Position numbers and translations under genes: made by a program
Source: Coniella vitis
Taxonomy: Eukaryota; Ascomycota; Sordariomycetes; Diaporthales; Schizoparmaceae
DNA: 64,000 nt
NCBI GenBank assembly: GCA_011317545.1
Contig: WUJK01000007.1
Coordinates: 124,001-188,000 of the forward strand
Direction: 5' to 3'
Notes under the pieces: generated by a model
Seen by the model: only the letters and a program-made list of their open reading frames with translations
Database searches by the model: none
What the model was told of the DNA's origin: nothing
Shown: positions 1 to 12,703 of the stretch, piece by piece
How the letters are laid out: each line of letters starts with the position of its first letter
Position numbering within the stretch: position 1 is the first letter of the stretch

Positions 1-753
1 CTCGTTGCGAAGCAACAGGCGCAGCTTGTGGAGCTTGCCTACCTCGACAGCCTCAGGCTTCTGGACCTTGCGCAGGTAGTTGACAAATTCACAGGGCTGC
101 TGGCCCGTGACCTTGGCAATAATGCCAGTGCCCGAGTAGTTTCCGTTGGCCGAGGGTGGTCTCTCAGCCACCACGCTGTCGGTGGACTTGTTCCTGCCGT
201 GGCCCTTGATGGGGCCCTCCTTCTTTTTGCCCTTGGACGGAGAGCCTCCAATCTTCCAGCTGTTGCGCGAAAAGGTGAAGCTCCGGCCTCGCGGCTGTTT
301 TTTATCAGCAGCCGCAGCGGTCGCAGCAGCATTGCTGTCGCCACTGCGTACCGAGTCCCTGCCGCTCAGACCCACGGCCGAATCGTCGCTATCGTTTGTA
401 GGACGGCGACCCAGCTTCTTGCCCTCGGCCTCGGCCCAGTCTTGACGAATAAACTCCATCTTGATTGTGCTGTTGAGATTGCGCATCTTATACCGTTGAT
501 TCTCGGGGATGTTGCGGCGGTCCAGCATAGCCTCCAAGTGCTTGTCAACGTCTTTGGGATCGATCTGGGGCTCGGTCGGCTCGGGGGAGGGGGAGGGGGA
601 GGCTGCCTTGGGCTTCTGACCTGTCAGGCTCGACAGGGCAGAAATGACTCTAGCTCGCGAGCCAGACCGGCTCTTGGCCCATGTGGACGAGCGGTTGCCC
701 TCGGGCGCTTCATCGGCCTTGAGACGGCCCCGTTGGTCGCGGTGTCGCTGTTG

Positions 754-818
<65 letters not shown>

Positions 819-1751
819 AGTGGTGGCTGTTCTGGTCTTGGTCCATCCTGGCCAAGTCTGGTCTGGGCATGTGCTGTGGCTGGAAGGACTTGGGCCTCGG
901 TCTGGGCCCCGACGACATGCCGTTTGACTGTGGAGGGCGGAAGGAGTTGTTGAGGTTGACAAGGTTGGCCTGGGTAAAGGGATCGGCGGGGTTGTCAAAG
1001 GGAGAGCCGGGCACCGAGCCCGTGCCGCCCAGAGTCGTCTTGCAGAATTGGGCATAAATGGGTGTGAGGGCGGGTGATTTGGGATCTGAGGGCTTCCTGT
1101 TCTCCTTGTCTCGTCCTTGGGGATCGTCCTTGTCGTTGGACCCCGTCAGGCTCTTGTTGGAGCGTGGACGGGACAGCAGCATGCCCTTGAGGTTGGTCGA
1201 GGAGCGCTGTTTGTCTTGTTGTGATTGCTGCTGCTGCTGAGGAAGGTCTCTGGGCCGGTCCAGGGAGAATCTGGCGGACAGGTTGGCTAGATTCGTCTTG
1301 AAGGGGCTTCTGGGGGTGTCGGCATGATCGGACTTGCTGGGATCATGGCGCGCAGACTTGACGGGAGAGGAAGGGCTGTCGATGGCAACAGGGCCCGTCT
1401 GCTGCCAGTGGCCGAGTGCCTGGGTCTCGATCTGGAGCTTGGGGTAGGCCACGCTGGCTGGGCGACGAGGGGAGGAGGCTCCGCTCTCGTGCGGCGGAAG
1501 ATTGCTGTGTTGTCGTCGGGTTGGGCTGGACGGCGGTGGGGCGGCTGCTGCTGCTGCTGCTGCTGTTGTCGTGGTTGCTGTGGTTGTGACGGGCGTGGAG
1601 GTGGCTGTGCTGAGGGCGGTCGTGGCCTGGGAGCGCAGCGGCGCAAAGGACGAGGAGAGATTGCCACCGTCCGAGTTGTTTCGCTTGTGTATAAAGGACC
1701 GCAGACCGCCGCCCGCCTTGTTGTTCTGGTGGGCTGAAGGCGGTGGCTGTG

Positions 1752-1784
<33 letters not shown>

Positions 1785-1863
1785 GCTGCTGCTGTGGCTG
1801 TGGCTGCTCGAATTGTTGCCGAGTCTCGGAAAAGTTAAAGGGCGATTTATGGAGGGCCGCCAT
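1..1863 (-). CDS. Formin-type GTPase-binding (GBD/FH3) domain protein, N-terminal 621 residues, cut by window edge
   Basis: One open minus-strand frame runs from ATG 1863 to the window edge without a stop. The first ~430 residues are low complexity: poly-Gln near residues 22-38 and 350-372, and many Ser/Pro/Asn. From about residue 436 the sequence becomes a Diaphanous-type GBD: VDKHLEAMLDRRNIPENQRY, KMRNLNSTIKMEFIRQDW, then a basic Ser-rich insert, and near the edge GTGIIAKVTGQQPCEFVNYL and KLHKLRLLLRNE, which resembles the GBD/FH3 joint of formins. In formins this region binds Rho-family GTPases and controls actin assembly at growth and septation sites. The long Q/S-rich leader fits the fungal protein named GTPase-binding protein rid1 better than SepA-type formins, but the FH1/FH2 part lies outside the window, so a full formin is not excluded. 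The GBD call is strong; the family member is uncertain. Confidence 0.8.
748..816. repeat. CTG/TTG microsatellite encoding poly-Gln
   Basis: An uninterrupted run of about 23 CTG/TTG triplets, read on the minus strand as CAG/CAA (Gln) inside the GBD-protein gene. A second Gln run lies at about 1752-1797. The repeats stay in frame, so they are coding and probably length-variable between strains. Confidence 0.9.
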
Positions 1864-4800
1864 GGTGGGCGAGACCTGGCGGATTGCTGGGGAAACGCCC
1901 GCACACAATATGCGCGCTAAACAATACACAACAAGGCTGGATGGGGAAAATGCTCAAAACAGAAGAGATGCCTCGTGCCAATGCGGTGTGGGTGCGGTGT
2001 CATGCCATTGCCATTGGCGAGGAGAAGGATGCACTGCGAATTGATGATTCGTAGAGTATGCAGCGAGGTCTGGCAAGCTGCTGGCGGTGATGTGTTGTAC
2101 GTTTGAAAGAGCGGTAGTGGTGGGTGCCGTGCGGTGCGGTGCGGTGTGGTGTGGTGTGGTGGGAGGAAGGATGGTGATGGTGGTTGCGCAACTTTGTGAA
2201 GTGATGGTGGTTGCACGCTTGGGCCAGTGGACAGGAACAAGCATTAGGCCAGTCAGTGGAGATTGGTGGGGGCTCCCAGCGCCCGGGATGTGGCCTGGCT
2301 CTGGGACAGGCTACTATGTACCTGGCTACCATGCCTGCATGCTCAGTCGCAGGGGCTGCGATAGGCCTGGAGAGGGGCGCCGGAGGGGGGATGCTGTACT
2401 TGGGAAGCAGATGTGCACTCGGTTATGGCAGCCGACGAATGAACACCTGACTGCCTAGGCAGGCCTGGCAGGCGAGGTATGACTGCAGTACATGGTAACC
2501 TTTTAGTGGGTGGTGCGTGCTAGCGGAAAGCATTTCAGCGGGCGCTGTGTCTGGTGCATACACAGCACATCCTGGATACTACCATGTACCTGGCAGCCCT
2601 GGGGCGCTGGGGCGCTGGGGCGCTGGGGCGCTGGGGCTCTGACCTCATCCCGCCCCTCCAGACGCTGGCAGGCTGTCTGGATTGGCTCGCTGGGCCGCTG
2701 GCCTGTCAGTCAAAGCACCGCCGCTGGATACTTGGGTACAGGGGGTTCTTATCACCACCACCACCACCAACAACAACAATGACGACGACGGCAACGACGC
2801 CGCCGACGACGACGACAACACACCGGCTGCCCAGAGAAAAACAAGCCCAAATTATATCAGCCCCCTGAGGGAGGACAATATGCTCATCTGATGTACTGTG
2901 CAATACACAAACTTTCCTAGCAAGGGGCCCAGCAGCCTTTCTGGGCTGGCCTGCCAGTCGGCGCCAGCGCCATCGATGATCCCGGCCCGTTGCCAATCCA
3001 CTGGATTCCCCAGCCACCGATAATACGGCTTGCGCACCCCACGAGCCAATCCATCCATCCATGGCCCATCTCCACGTCCCCAACCCCCGTTCTCCATCAT
3101 GGCTGACTGATTGATTGACTATCTTGATCAAATGCACTCACGGCACACCTGGTTTGCCCGTCGACTTGCTCGTTTCTTTCCAAGTCTTTGGGATCTTGAC
3201 GAGCCTGTCTACTTTGGCTTATTCCTTTCCTTCTCTTTTCCTTGGTGTGCTCCCTTTCCCCGACAGCTCGTTGGGCCACCACGATCATGCATTCATCCTA
3301 CTGTGAGAATACAGAGCAGTGCTTGCCGCACCGCCGCTTCAAGCGCGCCAAATCCTGTTTGATCCAGGCCACGGTGGGCCCGCGTGTCTGTCTTTCGTCT
3401 TGCCGTGCACATTGGAACTGTGGATATCAAGTTGTGGGCGGGTGGTGGAGTCGGGCAGGCATCGTCGTCGTCTGGCCAGCCCCAGTACTACTACTATAGT
3501 ACTAGTATATACAAAGTACCTGTGTACTCTGTAAGTACCAAAGTACCGGCGTCAGCCTCACATGCTAAACCACCTCACCCCACCTCACCTCATGGCGATG
3601 TCCTCTCCTTCAGCTGAAGGCGTCTACCACGTATCGTTCGCCTGACCCAGATGAGTGGTTTGTATCTTTCCAGTTCGATCTGGGTGTGAGCGTCGACCCT
3701 GCTGTGCATGAGCACGAAGACTCTGCACCTTTCGATGTTAGCTTAGCATTTAAATTAAAAATATCGATTAGCATCTTGTATATCAGCATCTCACTCACAC
3801 AATTCTACTATTATAATGTCCTGCATTATGTATACTATACTACTCGTCTCCAGGCAAGCCCTCCATCTCCATCAACCTGCCGGCTCCCCAGCCTTGTCAC
3901 GGAAGATTCTCCCGAACAGAAAAAGAAGAACCACGCCGTCCGTTCTTTTTTTTTTTTCTTCCTTTCCCCTTGGCCGAGTATTCTCCTACTGTTACACTAT
4001 GTACATACATAGTATACACAGTATATTACCATAGTAAATAGCTGCCACACCAAACCAGGACAGGCGCGACTCCACCCACCGTGCATACCGCCGTTGCGGA
4101 AAAAGGAACAAGACACTTCTCATGGCGTTGTCCTCGTGCCGATCGATGCATGTTCATCTCATCTGGGGCATCTCTCGTGTGTTAGGATCGAGAATACCTG
4201 TGTGGGCGGATGGGGGGAAAAAAGAAAGAAAAGAAAGAAAGAAAGAAAGAAAAAATAGATCCACTCTTTGCCATCGGAGCCGCCGTTTCCCAGCAAGGCC
4301 TTTTCTTTTTCTGGCTTAGCAATCCTGCATTATCCTGGCCATTATCTTGTCAATGCCATGGTCCATTGCCGTGAACTAAAGAAGCTATTCTCAAGAAATC
4401 GAGATCTCTCTTTTCTTTTTTCCCTTCTTTTTCTTTTCCCCCGCGGTTTTCCGTCTTCCTTCTTCTTTGGCCTAGGTTCTGTCATCTCTAACCTTTCCAA
4501 GGTGGCAGAATGCGCATGTGAAATCGGGAAATAAATACACATCAAACCCTAGCTTGATCAGGACTAACTATAACTAACTACCAACAACTAAACACTGTCC
4601 TGACATGGACAGGGAAAACGGCGTCCTGAATTCAAGATTTTCTGACTCCCATCGCCAGTCAAGTCTTGGAATCCATCAGAGTACCTACCCGCTGCCCTCT
4701 CCCTTCGCCCTGAGAAAAGGGAAAACAAACAAAAAAACAAGCAATATCTTCTAGAAGATCCAAACAAGAAAAGAGAAAAGAAGATGATCATTGACCGCTC

Positions 4801-5665
4801 TTCGTCATATGACAGTCCAGCTCATGGAACCAGACTATTACCATTACCCAAAAGGAAACCCGGGTACCCACCCCCCCCCCCCGGTCACACGTTTGTGGAA
4901 GTAGTAAGTAGTATACCATGTAACATGGTTGAAAATGCGGATTATCAACATAGTCAGCTGCTTACCTGGAAGTGGTCATCTCTTTACACACCGCGTCTAT
5001 AATCAACCGTACCACCGGACCGCGGATGGTTATCCGGGTGCGTGCGTTGCGCGTGTAAGCCCATAGTACGCTACGCTGTTCATGACAACAAAACCAAACC
5101 AGCCTGGCACTAAGAAACTCTATGAAGCCGCAGATCATCATCAACACGGTCCAACAAATGAATGGTAGCTGAAAGAGAGTAATGAAACAGAGAAAAAGTC
5201 TGCGGGGGAAAAATAATTGACGATGGCCGCTTGAATGGATCTGGTTCTTGCGACCAGAGTGTGAAGACAGTTTTTCCAGATCGACTTACGTCTCATTAGT
5301 GTTCACGCAAGGTCTCATTTCTGGATGGATTCTTCTTCTTCTTCTTCTCTGTTGTTCCCGTGTCACCATATCGTTTTGATGATTCGTACATGCTACAGAG
5401 TCGAAACCATCACAAAATAGACCCTCTGAGCAAGACCTTGCTTGCTGGCTATGGTAGAAATTAAAGGTCGCAACTACAACTTTTGTTACATTTCTGGGGT
5501 CTGTGGCATCCGAATCGATATTCAACAAAGCGCTCTCTCTGTTCTTGTTGCTGGAAAGAAGACTGACAAGAGTCCATACTTCCCATTCAGAGTTATATTG
5601 CACATGATGCCACTGTGGTAATGACGAACACGACCACACGTAGCCATCCACTATTCTCCAAAAAC

Positions 5666-5726
<61 letters not shown>

Positions 5727-6771
5727 AACGTAATCTAGCCGTCTATGGTGTTGCTGGTGGCACTGGTTGCGCAGAAACAACTCAAGATCAGACAGGCACC
5801 ACTGCTGCATGACTGCGACCTATGAAGACCGGAAAAAGGATTGAGGCAATATCTACTCAGTCTTGTACTCACCGAGCTCAGTTCCCCCACTAGGTGCGCA
5901 AACAAATAATGGAGATTGCTCATGAGAAAATCATCAAAGATTAACATAAGTGGTAGATCCCCAGCAGTGACGACGGGCCCCCGAGTATCGTGCTCAGGTA
6001 AGCGATACAGCATCAAAATACTACCAGCCTTACCACAGCATGACATATGTGATTGATTTAAATGGTTACATTAATTCACTACCAGGCTGCAACATAATGG
6101 ATACGGTAGGCCAGAGACGGCTCTGATAATGCAGAACGGTGGATGAGCGTAAAAACAGAATGAAATAAGAATTGCATAGAAACAATCCGCCGTAATATTT
6201 TTATTTACCAAGCAACACTCACCTTCTTCTTCTTCTTCCTCGAGAGTCATGGACCAACTACTCTGGTTCTCTCTCCGCCAGTGGCGACTCACTCCCCGCG
6301 CTGTACGGCTGGGACAATCGACCGCCGGGTTGCATACTGCGCGTTTCCGATGTTGTTTGTTGGTCAACTGTCTTGCCTCTCCGCAAAAATAAATCATACC
6401 ATTGTCCATCTCGCTCCCTCACCGCTCAGCTTCAAACATGATTCTCACGAGCTCAATCGTCTCTTTCCTTCCACTCCTCTTTGTCTTGCACCTCGCTACT
6501 TCAACCAAATAAGCCGCCAATCTCACCTCACCTATGAAGACCACGACGACTGGACGCAATGAACGAGGAATGACTTGGAAAAGACAATCAGCAGCAACAG
6601 GTACCCAGGGTTATGTAGCCCAGAATATGCAGATTCATTCATACCCAAGACGCCCAGATACAAACAAACGTACGGCCCTATACTTGGTCGAACTATAGAT
6701 ACATTGGTTATTTCTTTTCTTCCCCATCCATAGGTTTTCATGATAATGACCTCATATTCAGATCGTCCTTT
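1864..6771. other. Intergenic region, no supported gene
   Basis: About 4.9 kb between the start of the GBD-protein gene and the end of pex14. The open frames here are short, repetitive and lack recognisable domains. It holds a GGGGCGCT tandem repeat (about 2601-2636), pyrimidine-rich blocks (3940-3970, 4410-4450), a GAAA repeat (about 4222-4253), a 59-nt poly(A) run and copies of the TACTATGTA motif (2312, 4006). Part of it must be the promoter and 5' UTR of the GBD-protein gene. The size is unusual next to the other gaps in this arm, so an untranslated RNA could lie here. Confidence 0.6.
5667..5725. repeat. 59-nt poly(A) tract
   Basis: An uninterrupted run of 59 adenines. It is the longest homopolymer in the window and lies in non-coding DNA. 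It could be the tail of a retroposed transcript or a length-unstable homopolymer. I found no target-site duplication around it. Confidence 0.9.
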
Positions 6772-8163
6772 TCATGCCCCGCTACCGCTCGCCTCAGCCT
6801 GTGAACTGCTCCCCTGCTCTGTCGTAGAGCTGTTGCTGTTGTTATTATTGTTCGGCGAGACAGAGTTGTTGCGCTTGCTGGCCATGGCGCGCTGCCACTC
6901 TGGGATTTTGACTGCCGCTGCGGTAATGCCGCTGCTGAACGGCGAGCTGCGACCCGCACTGGGTAAACTGGCGGCCTGGGTCGATGGCGATCCATTGGCT
7001 GGCTTCTTCTGATCTGTGTTGGTTGTGGCATTGCTGCTTTCTACAGCAGCACTATTGCTGTTTTCATTCGACGTTGGCACGGGCGTGGATGGCGCAGCAG
7101 CCACGGGAGTCCTCGATCCAGCCGTGTAGCTGTTGTTGCTATTGTTCAAAGCGGCTGTCGACGATGACGCCGCAGCCATGCGCTGGCTCACAATAGTCTT
7201 GAGGCTCTTGAGCTCGGCATTGACTTCCTGCAGCCGGCTATCGGTCAGGTTCTTTTGCGCATCGAGGGCCTTGGGGATCGAGTCCTTGAGGTTGGACACG
7301 TCGTCGCGCACACGCTGGGCCTCGTCCTCGCGGCGCCGGTTGGCAGTCTTGAGGTCGTTGATGACAGCTTCGAGCTCAGCCAGCGCTGTGTCGAGCTTCT
7401 CGGTACGCTGCTGCTCGGCGTCCTTGAGGGCCTCGGTGTCCTTGGCCAGCTGGTCGACGAGGGCGAATGCCTTTTCGAAGGAGTCGTCGATGGATTTCTT
7501 GTCGGATTCAAGACGTTCGGGCGTCGGGGGTGCGATCAGAGGGTAGACGTAGCGCTGCGTTTCCCGGTTAGCTTCGCGGTTCACTGCTTCTCACTAAGCA
7601 TATAGCATATAACAAAAATGTACCTTTCCCAATGCATACAAGCCGTAGCTGACGCCGCCGACCACAGTAGCCATGATGAACCAATCGCGCCAGTCGCGCC
7701 TTGGGATCTCGGGTCGTGGGGGCTGCCACCCGTATGGCGGATAACCTCCATAGTATGCTGGAGGAGGCTGCTGGCCGGGTATCACAGCTCCTGGCGGTGG
7801 CGCCGCTTGTGGTGAAGGGTATGCTGTGGCTGCTGCTGCTGCTGCTGCTGCTTGGTGGGCGGTGGCACCATCGCCGGCGGCGCGGGCGAGGGAGGCCTGG
7901 ACCTCTTCTTCGGTCAGGTTCTTGGCCTTGAGGAAGGCTATTCTGTTCTCGACAGGCGCTGCTGCAACGCTGGGATCCTGCAGGACTGTGGAATGGTTAC
8001 TTAGTCGGGCGAGGCATCTCTGAACTGAGGAGTGCAAGACTTACACTGCGCCTATAGTGACGTCGCTCAGTTAGCATCCGTGAATTCCTAGATTTTGGGA
8101 GGAGTAAGAGAAAGCAATGAATATGCTTACCGCTGATGCGACGAGATCCTCTCGAATGGCCAT
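6772..8163 (-). CDS. pex14: Peroxisomal membrane protein PEX14 (docking complex)
   Basis: Four exons on the minus strand: 8163-8131, 8051-8045 (a 7-nt microexon, GCGCAGT), 7985-7624 and 7554-6772, giving 394 residues. All introns are GT-AG and the frame closes exactly. The N-terminus MAIREDLVASAAQFLQDPSV and the following FLKAKNLTEEEV are the conserved Pex14 N-terminal domain that binds Pex5 and Pex13. Then come a Pro/Ala-rich linker, a hydrophobic segment (WFIMATVVGGVSYGLYALGK, about residues 114-134) that anchors the protein in the peroxisome membrane, a coiled coil (about 145-240) and a Ser/Asn-rich tail. Pex14 docks cargo-loaded import receptors for matrix-protein import. The microexon is required: without it the ASAAQFLQDPS motif is lost. 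The gene is divergent from ndc80. Confidence 0.95.
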
Positions 8164-8793
8164 ACTGGGGGTTGAGGATGCAGGCCTAGTGCATGATGGT
8201 GGTGGAAGTGGGAGACCAAGAAGAGAAGTAAACTTGGTGATGGCTGATTTGGTGGTGGTGGTGGTTTAGCACCAACGTGCTGTAGATTGCCTGTGACAAG
8301 GCGCCGATAGCGAATGAAAGTACACTCTCCGGCAGTAGGTTGTACTATTACAGAGGGTCTCCTCCCCGGATGCCGAGGTTCATTTTTCCTTTGCTGCTGC
8401 TGACACAGCTGGCCATGCTTGACTTACATAGTACAGCGCCAGCTGAGCGCCTGGAGGGACCCACAGCCTGATGGTTCTCCAGCAAACAGCAGCGGGCTGC
8501 TGATTGGCTGAGGCGTGGATTGTTTACTTGCTCCACGGCAACGGGGCAACCTGTTGGCGCTACAGGCGCTACAGGCGGTGCAGCGCTGTTGACCCCCCTC
8601 AAGGTTCCCCCCATGGCTAGCTGCCAATCCTCGCCAAACGCGTCACTTTTCGCAGCCAAACCCAATGTCAATTCTCCACGATACCTTCATTTCTTCTTTA
8701 GCGATTTCCTGATTCTTGGGTCAGCTCATTCGACACTTTGCTACTTTGCTGTTGTCACCATTACCACCACCACCACTACCACCGCAGCACGCC
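8164..8793. promoter_or_regulatory. Shared divergent promoter region of pex14 and ndc80
   Basis: A 630-bp gap between two outward-facing start codons, so it must contain both promoters. It has a TACATAGTA motif near 8425 and a CCA/CAC-rich run just upstream of the ndc80 ATG (8757-8780). I see no clear TATA box for either gene. Confidence 0.5.
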
Positions 8794-11370
8794 ATGTCGC
8801 AGGAGACGGGCCTGTGGAGCGTGCGCCGGCCCCGAGAAGTAAGTGAGAAAAGTACCTGCTTGAATGCGGCAGCAATCAGAACCTGTCGGTCTCGGCCGCA
8901 AGGCGCGACTCGACATTCCACTCCTCCTTCTCCCCCACTGCCCCTATCATCACCACCATCGTCGCCGCCGCCAGGTCGCCCAGTCCATCCCCGTCGCATA
9001 TACTATATAATCCATTGCCACAGCTGCAGTTGCCTCTTGCTAATGCCATTGACCCCGCGCAGACCCTCGGAGGCATCAGCTACAACTCATCGCTGCTCCA
9101 GCCCTCGTCCGCCATGAAGCGCTCTCTCTCCGCCTCCCTCGGCCCTCAGGCCGCCAACCATTACTCCTCCTCACAGCACAAGCGCTCTGCCTCGGGATCT
9201 AGGCAGTCCCTAGCCATGTCGCGGCCGCCGCAGCCTCTCTTTACCCGCTCCTCGTCTGGCGGCGGCGGCGGCGCAAGCAATAACAATAACAATAACAACA
9301 ACGACTCGGCTCACGGGCCCCTTATCTCCTCCATCAAGCGCATGTCTTTCCAACAGCAGCAGCCCAACAGCGCGTCCACTCTCAAGTCCTACACACCAAT
9401 CGGCCTCAAGTCACAACATAGCCGCGCTTCGAGCGACGGCGAGCGGCGCAGCAGTGTCTACCGCGCCCGCACCTCGACCCACGCCCACATGGGCTCTCAC
9501 CAGAGCTTTTTCCAGCAAGCGCCTCAAGCAGCCGGTGTGCCGCGCGACCCGCGCCCGCTCAGGGACCGCGCCTACCAAGCCCGCATTGGCCAGGAACTGC
9601 TCGACTACCTTGCCGCCCACAACTTTGAGCTCGAGATGAAGCACGTGCTGTCGCAAAACGTCATCAAGTCGCCCACTCAAAAGGACTTTAACTACATGTT
9701 CCAGTGGCTCTACCATCGCATCGACCCCAGCTACCGCTTTCTCAAGAATATCGACCAAGAAGTTCCTCCTCTGCTCAAACAGTTGCGGTACCCGTACGAA
9801 AAGGGCATCACAAAGAGCCAGATTGCCGCTGTGGGCGGCCAGAACTGGTCCATGTTCTTGGGTGTCCTGCACTGGATGATGCAGCTCGCGCAGATGCTCG
9901 AAGCCTACTCGCACAATCGCTACGAGGATGCCTGCGCCGAGGCGGGGGTGGATGTCATTGGCGACCACATCATTTTCGACTTTTTGGGCAACGCGTACGA
10001 AGACTGGCTTAACATGCCAGAAGAATCGAGCGAGGAGGATGCGCAGCGCGTGCTGTCGCCACACGTCGAAAAGATGGAGCAGCAGTTCAACAGGGCCAAT
10101 GAAAAGTACGAGCGCGAGGCCAAGATACTCGAGGAAGAGCACAAGCGCCTGACCAAAGAAATCGAGGAGCTGCAAAAAGTCACGCCTGACCCGGCTGTGC
10201 TGGACCAGCACCACCAGATCATGGAGGAGGACCGTGTCAAATTCGAAGAGTACAACACGCTGGCGATGCAGCGGTCGGAAAAGTACGAGAATCGCATCCA
10301 GGTGCTGCTCGAAGAGCTCGACAGGATGGCGCAGGAGCTGCGTGAGGCCGAAGAGGAGCGCCGTGGATTGCAAAAGGCCGTCGACGACCAGGGGATTAGC
10401 ATGGCGGATATCGACCGCATGACCTCGGAGCGCGAGCGGCTGCAAAAGGGCATCGAATTGGCGGGGCAGCGACGCGACGAGGTGAAGCGCAAAGTGGCCG
10501 ACAAGGAAGCAGAGGCGAGTCGCAAGCTTGAAGACCTGGAACGCATGGTGGATCGCTACAACACGCTTGCCTACCAGATCGGCCTGATCCCCGCCTCGGC
10601 TGCGAATGCCAGGGGTGTCGACTTTGAGCTCCGCGTGACTATCAACAACGGGTCCCATTTCACCAGCGGCGACAACGGCAACGACGGACCCGAAACCGAG
10701 CGGCTGCTGGCAGACGTCAACGCAGGCTACCAGCCAGCGCACATTCTCAACCTGGACCTGCGCGGCCAGGTGCGCAGCGCCTTTGTGACCTTGCGCAAGG
10801 AGATTTCAGAGCGGCGCAGCGCATCCATGGACGCCATGATGAAGGACCATGAGCTACTGGACAATATCCGCGAGGCCATGGAGGACAAGCGCAATGAGGT
10901 GGAGGCGCTCGAGCATCGTGTGCGGGCTGCAGGGGAGGAGCACGAAAAGACCAAAGAAGTGACAAATGCGCAGCGTATGGCGTCGGACGCGCAGATTGAA
11001 AAGATGGAAAAGGAGCTGGCCAAGATGCGGGCCAGTTTGACGGAGAGTGTGCAATTGATGGAGCAGAGGGAGATGAACGTCAATCTTGAGTGAGTTCCCG
11101 GTACTCCCCAGCGGGTCGGCTTCATGGCCTTTGTAGATGCTGACGTTTTCCAACAGGTACGAACAACTCACGATCCGGGCGAATGCACTGCGGGAGGAGC
11201 TGCACACGGAAATCACGCGCATGCTCAACGATACCATCAAGTTCAAGATGCACGTGCAAAAGAGTCTCGAGGATTACGAAGGCTTCGTGGCGGACGAGCT
11301 GGAAAAGGAGCTCAATGAGGATGAAGAAGAGGATGAGCAGGATCCCGCCCAGGACCACACCGAGGAGTGA
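8794..11370 (+). CDS. ndc80: Kinetochore protein NDC80 (HEC1)
   Basis: Three exons: 8794-8838, 9063-11089 and 11157-11370, giving 761 residues with the frame preserved at both GT-AG introns. The start MSQETGLWSVRRPRE joins TLGGISYN across intron 1, a typical mould Ndc80 N-terminus. Residues about 25-160 are a basic Ser/Asn-rich tail. A calponin-homology domain follows, with RDRAYQARIGQELLDYL, FNYMFQWLYHRIDPSYRFLK, KQLRYPYEKGITKSQI and NWSMFLGVLHWMMQLAQML. Most of the remaining ~430 residues are heptad-rich coiled coil. Ndc80 pairs with Nuf2 and, with Spc24/Spc25, links kinetochores to spindle microtubules; the CH domain and basic tail touch the microtubule. The last exon ends in an acidic segment. 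Length and layout fit the family. Confidence 0.96.
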
Positions 11371-12703
11371 TGCCCTCTCCTTTCCTTGTCGTGCTTTTGA
11401 TCTGCTGTTTGGTGCTCGGTTGCACTTTACCCTCGGCCTTGCATTCACGCCGCGGTGATGGAAGGCTGGTGCTCTGACTTTGTTCATGGTTTCTCTTGGG
11501 TACGGTGTTTCTTCACTTGGTTTGCCTTGGTCTTCGTATTCTTCTGCGCTGCTTCTCTCCACCCAACACCCGGTTTGGTCTGTCTTATCTTTTGTTGGTT
11601 CGCTTTCTGGTCTCGTTTTTTCTTCTTCCTTGTTTGTGTTATGATAATACCACAGCATCAGCAGGCGGTGTTGAGGCGCCTTGGGTTTGGAAGGGAATTC
11701 AGGTGTGAATAGGGAGCATTTGCTACTAGGAGAGCTGGGTAGGGTTTCTTCATTGTCCTGTATTGGGGGTTTTTTTGTATTTTTCCCTCCAGCCGTGTTG
11801 TCTGTCTTGTTGTACAAAATACGCGATGAAGAGTATATTGATACTCTTCTACTATACAATTCTTACGCTACCCCATGGGAAGGCAAACCCGGTACATGCT
11901 TCTCGTCGTGCTCGCTGCTGTGCTGTACTTTTGTTTGCAATCGCGAGATGGGAATATTTGCTGGGTGGTGGACGGATGATGCACTGATGGCTGTGTGGTT
12001 CCAGGCTTTCTGTCTTTTGTCGTTGAAGCTTTTGGTGTTCTTGGGCAGAGACGATAATGCCTGAGTGCATACATCTATATATTATTTACCTAGGTACGTT
12101 ACGAAACAAGATATACATGGCCGGTTGGATCCAAGTATGTTTATATTAGTAACCCCGAGTCCTCAATACGATTCGGACCCGATGCCCAGTACTACATAGT
12201 ATAGTACGGAGAAGCGACCATGTACTATGTACCTCCGACGAACGGGCCTAGTACTATGTACCAAAGTACCAAAGTACCAAAGTATCTTTCCAAGGAAAAC
12301 AGCCCCACCAAAGATTGACAATCGCATCGCGGGGTAAGTACTGGTCCTTGTCATTTGGGCTCAGGCCGCCATCACAAGCCGGAAGCTTCCCGTCTCTACT
12401 CTCGAGACGATCCGCGTGCCTTTACAACCTTTTGAACCCACCATCCGAGCCCTTCTTTTCCACAGTGCACAGGGAAAGACGAACTATCCTGACCGACAAC
12501 AGACAGCATCACTCCCAACCATCCCGAGGAAACGACAGCCAACACCCGCTTTTGCGACATCATCTCGTAACCATCACCGCCATCGTCGCCCTCGACAACC
12601 ACAACCAAAACTCCCTCTCCTCGCTCTCACGACCAGGACGCACCCACACACACACACACACACAGACAACACACGCACACACGCACAAAAAAAACAAAAA
12701 ACA
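11371..12703. other. Intergenic region between ndc80 and vps25
   Basis: 1.3 kb containing the 3' UTR of ndc80 and the promoter/5' UTR of vps25. Around 12190-12285 there is a cluster of short repeats: three TACTATGTA/TACATAGTA motifs (12193, 12223, 12252) followed by tandem CAAAGTAC units (about 12260-12283). A CA dinucleotide run (about 12643-12664) lies just upstream of the vps25 start. No supported gene. Confidence 0.6.

Noticed and set aside
28..927. 299-codon plus-strand frame with poly-Leu
   Set aside because: Antisense shadow of the formin-GBD gene; the poly-Leu is the CAG repeat read backwards.
9411..10742. 443-codon frame antisense to ndc80
   Set aside because: Lies wholly opposite a well-supported conserved gene; its composition is the mirror of ndc80 codons.
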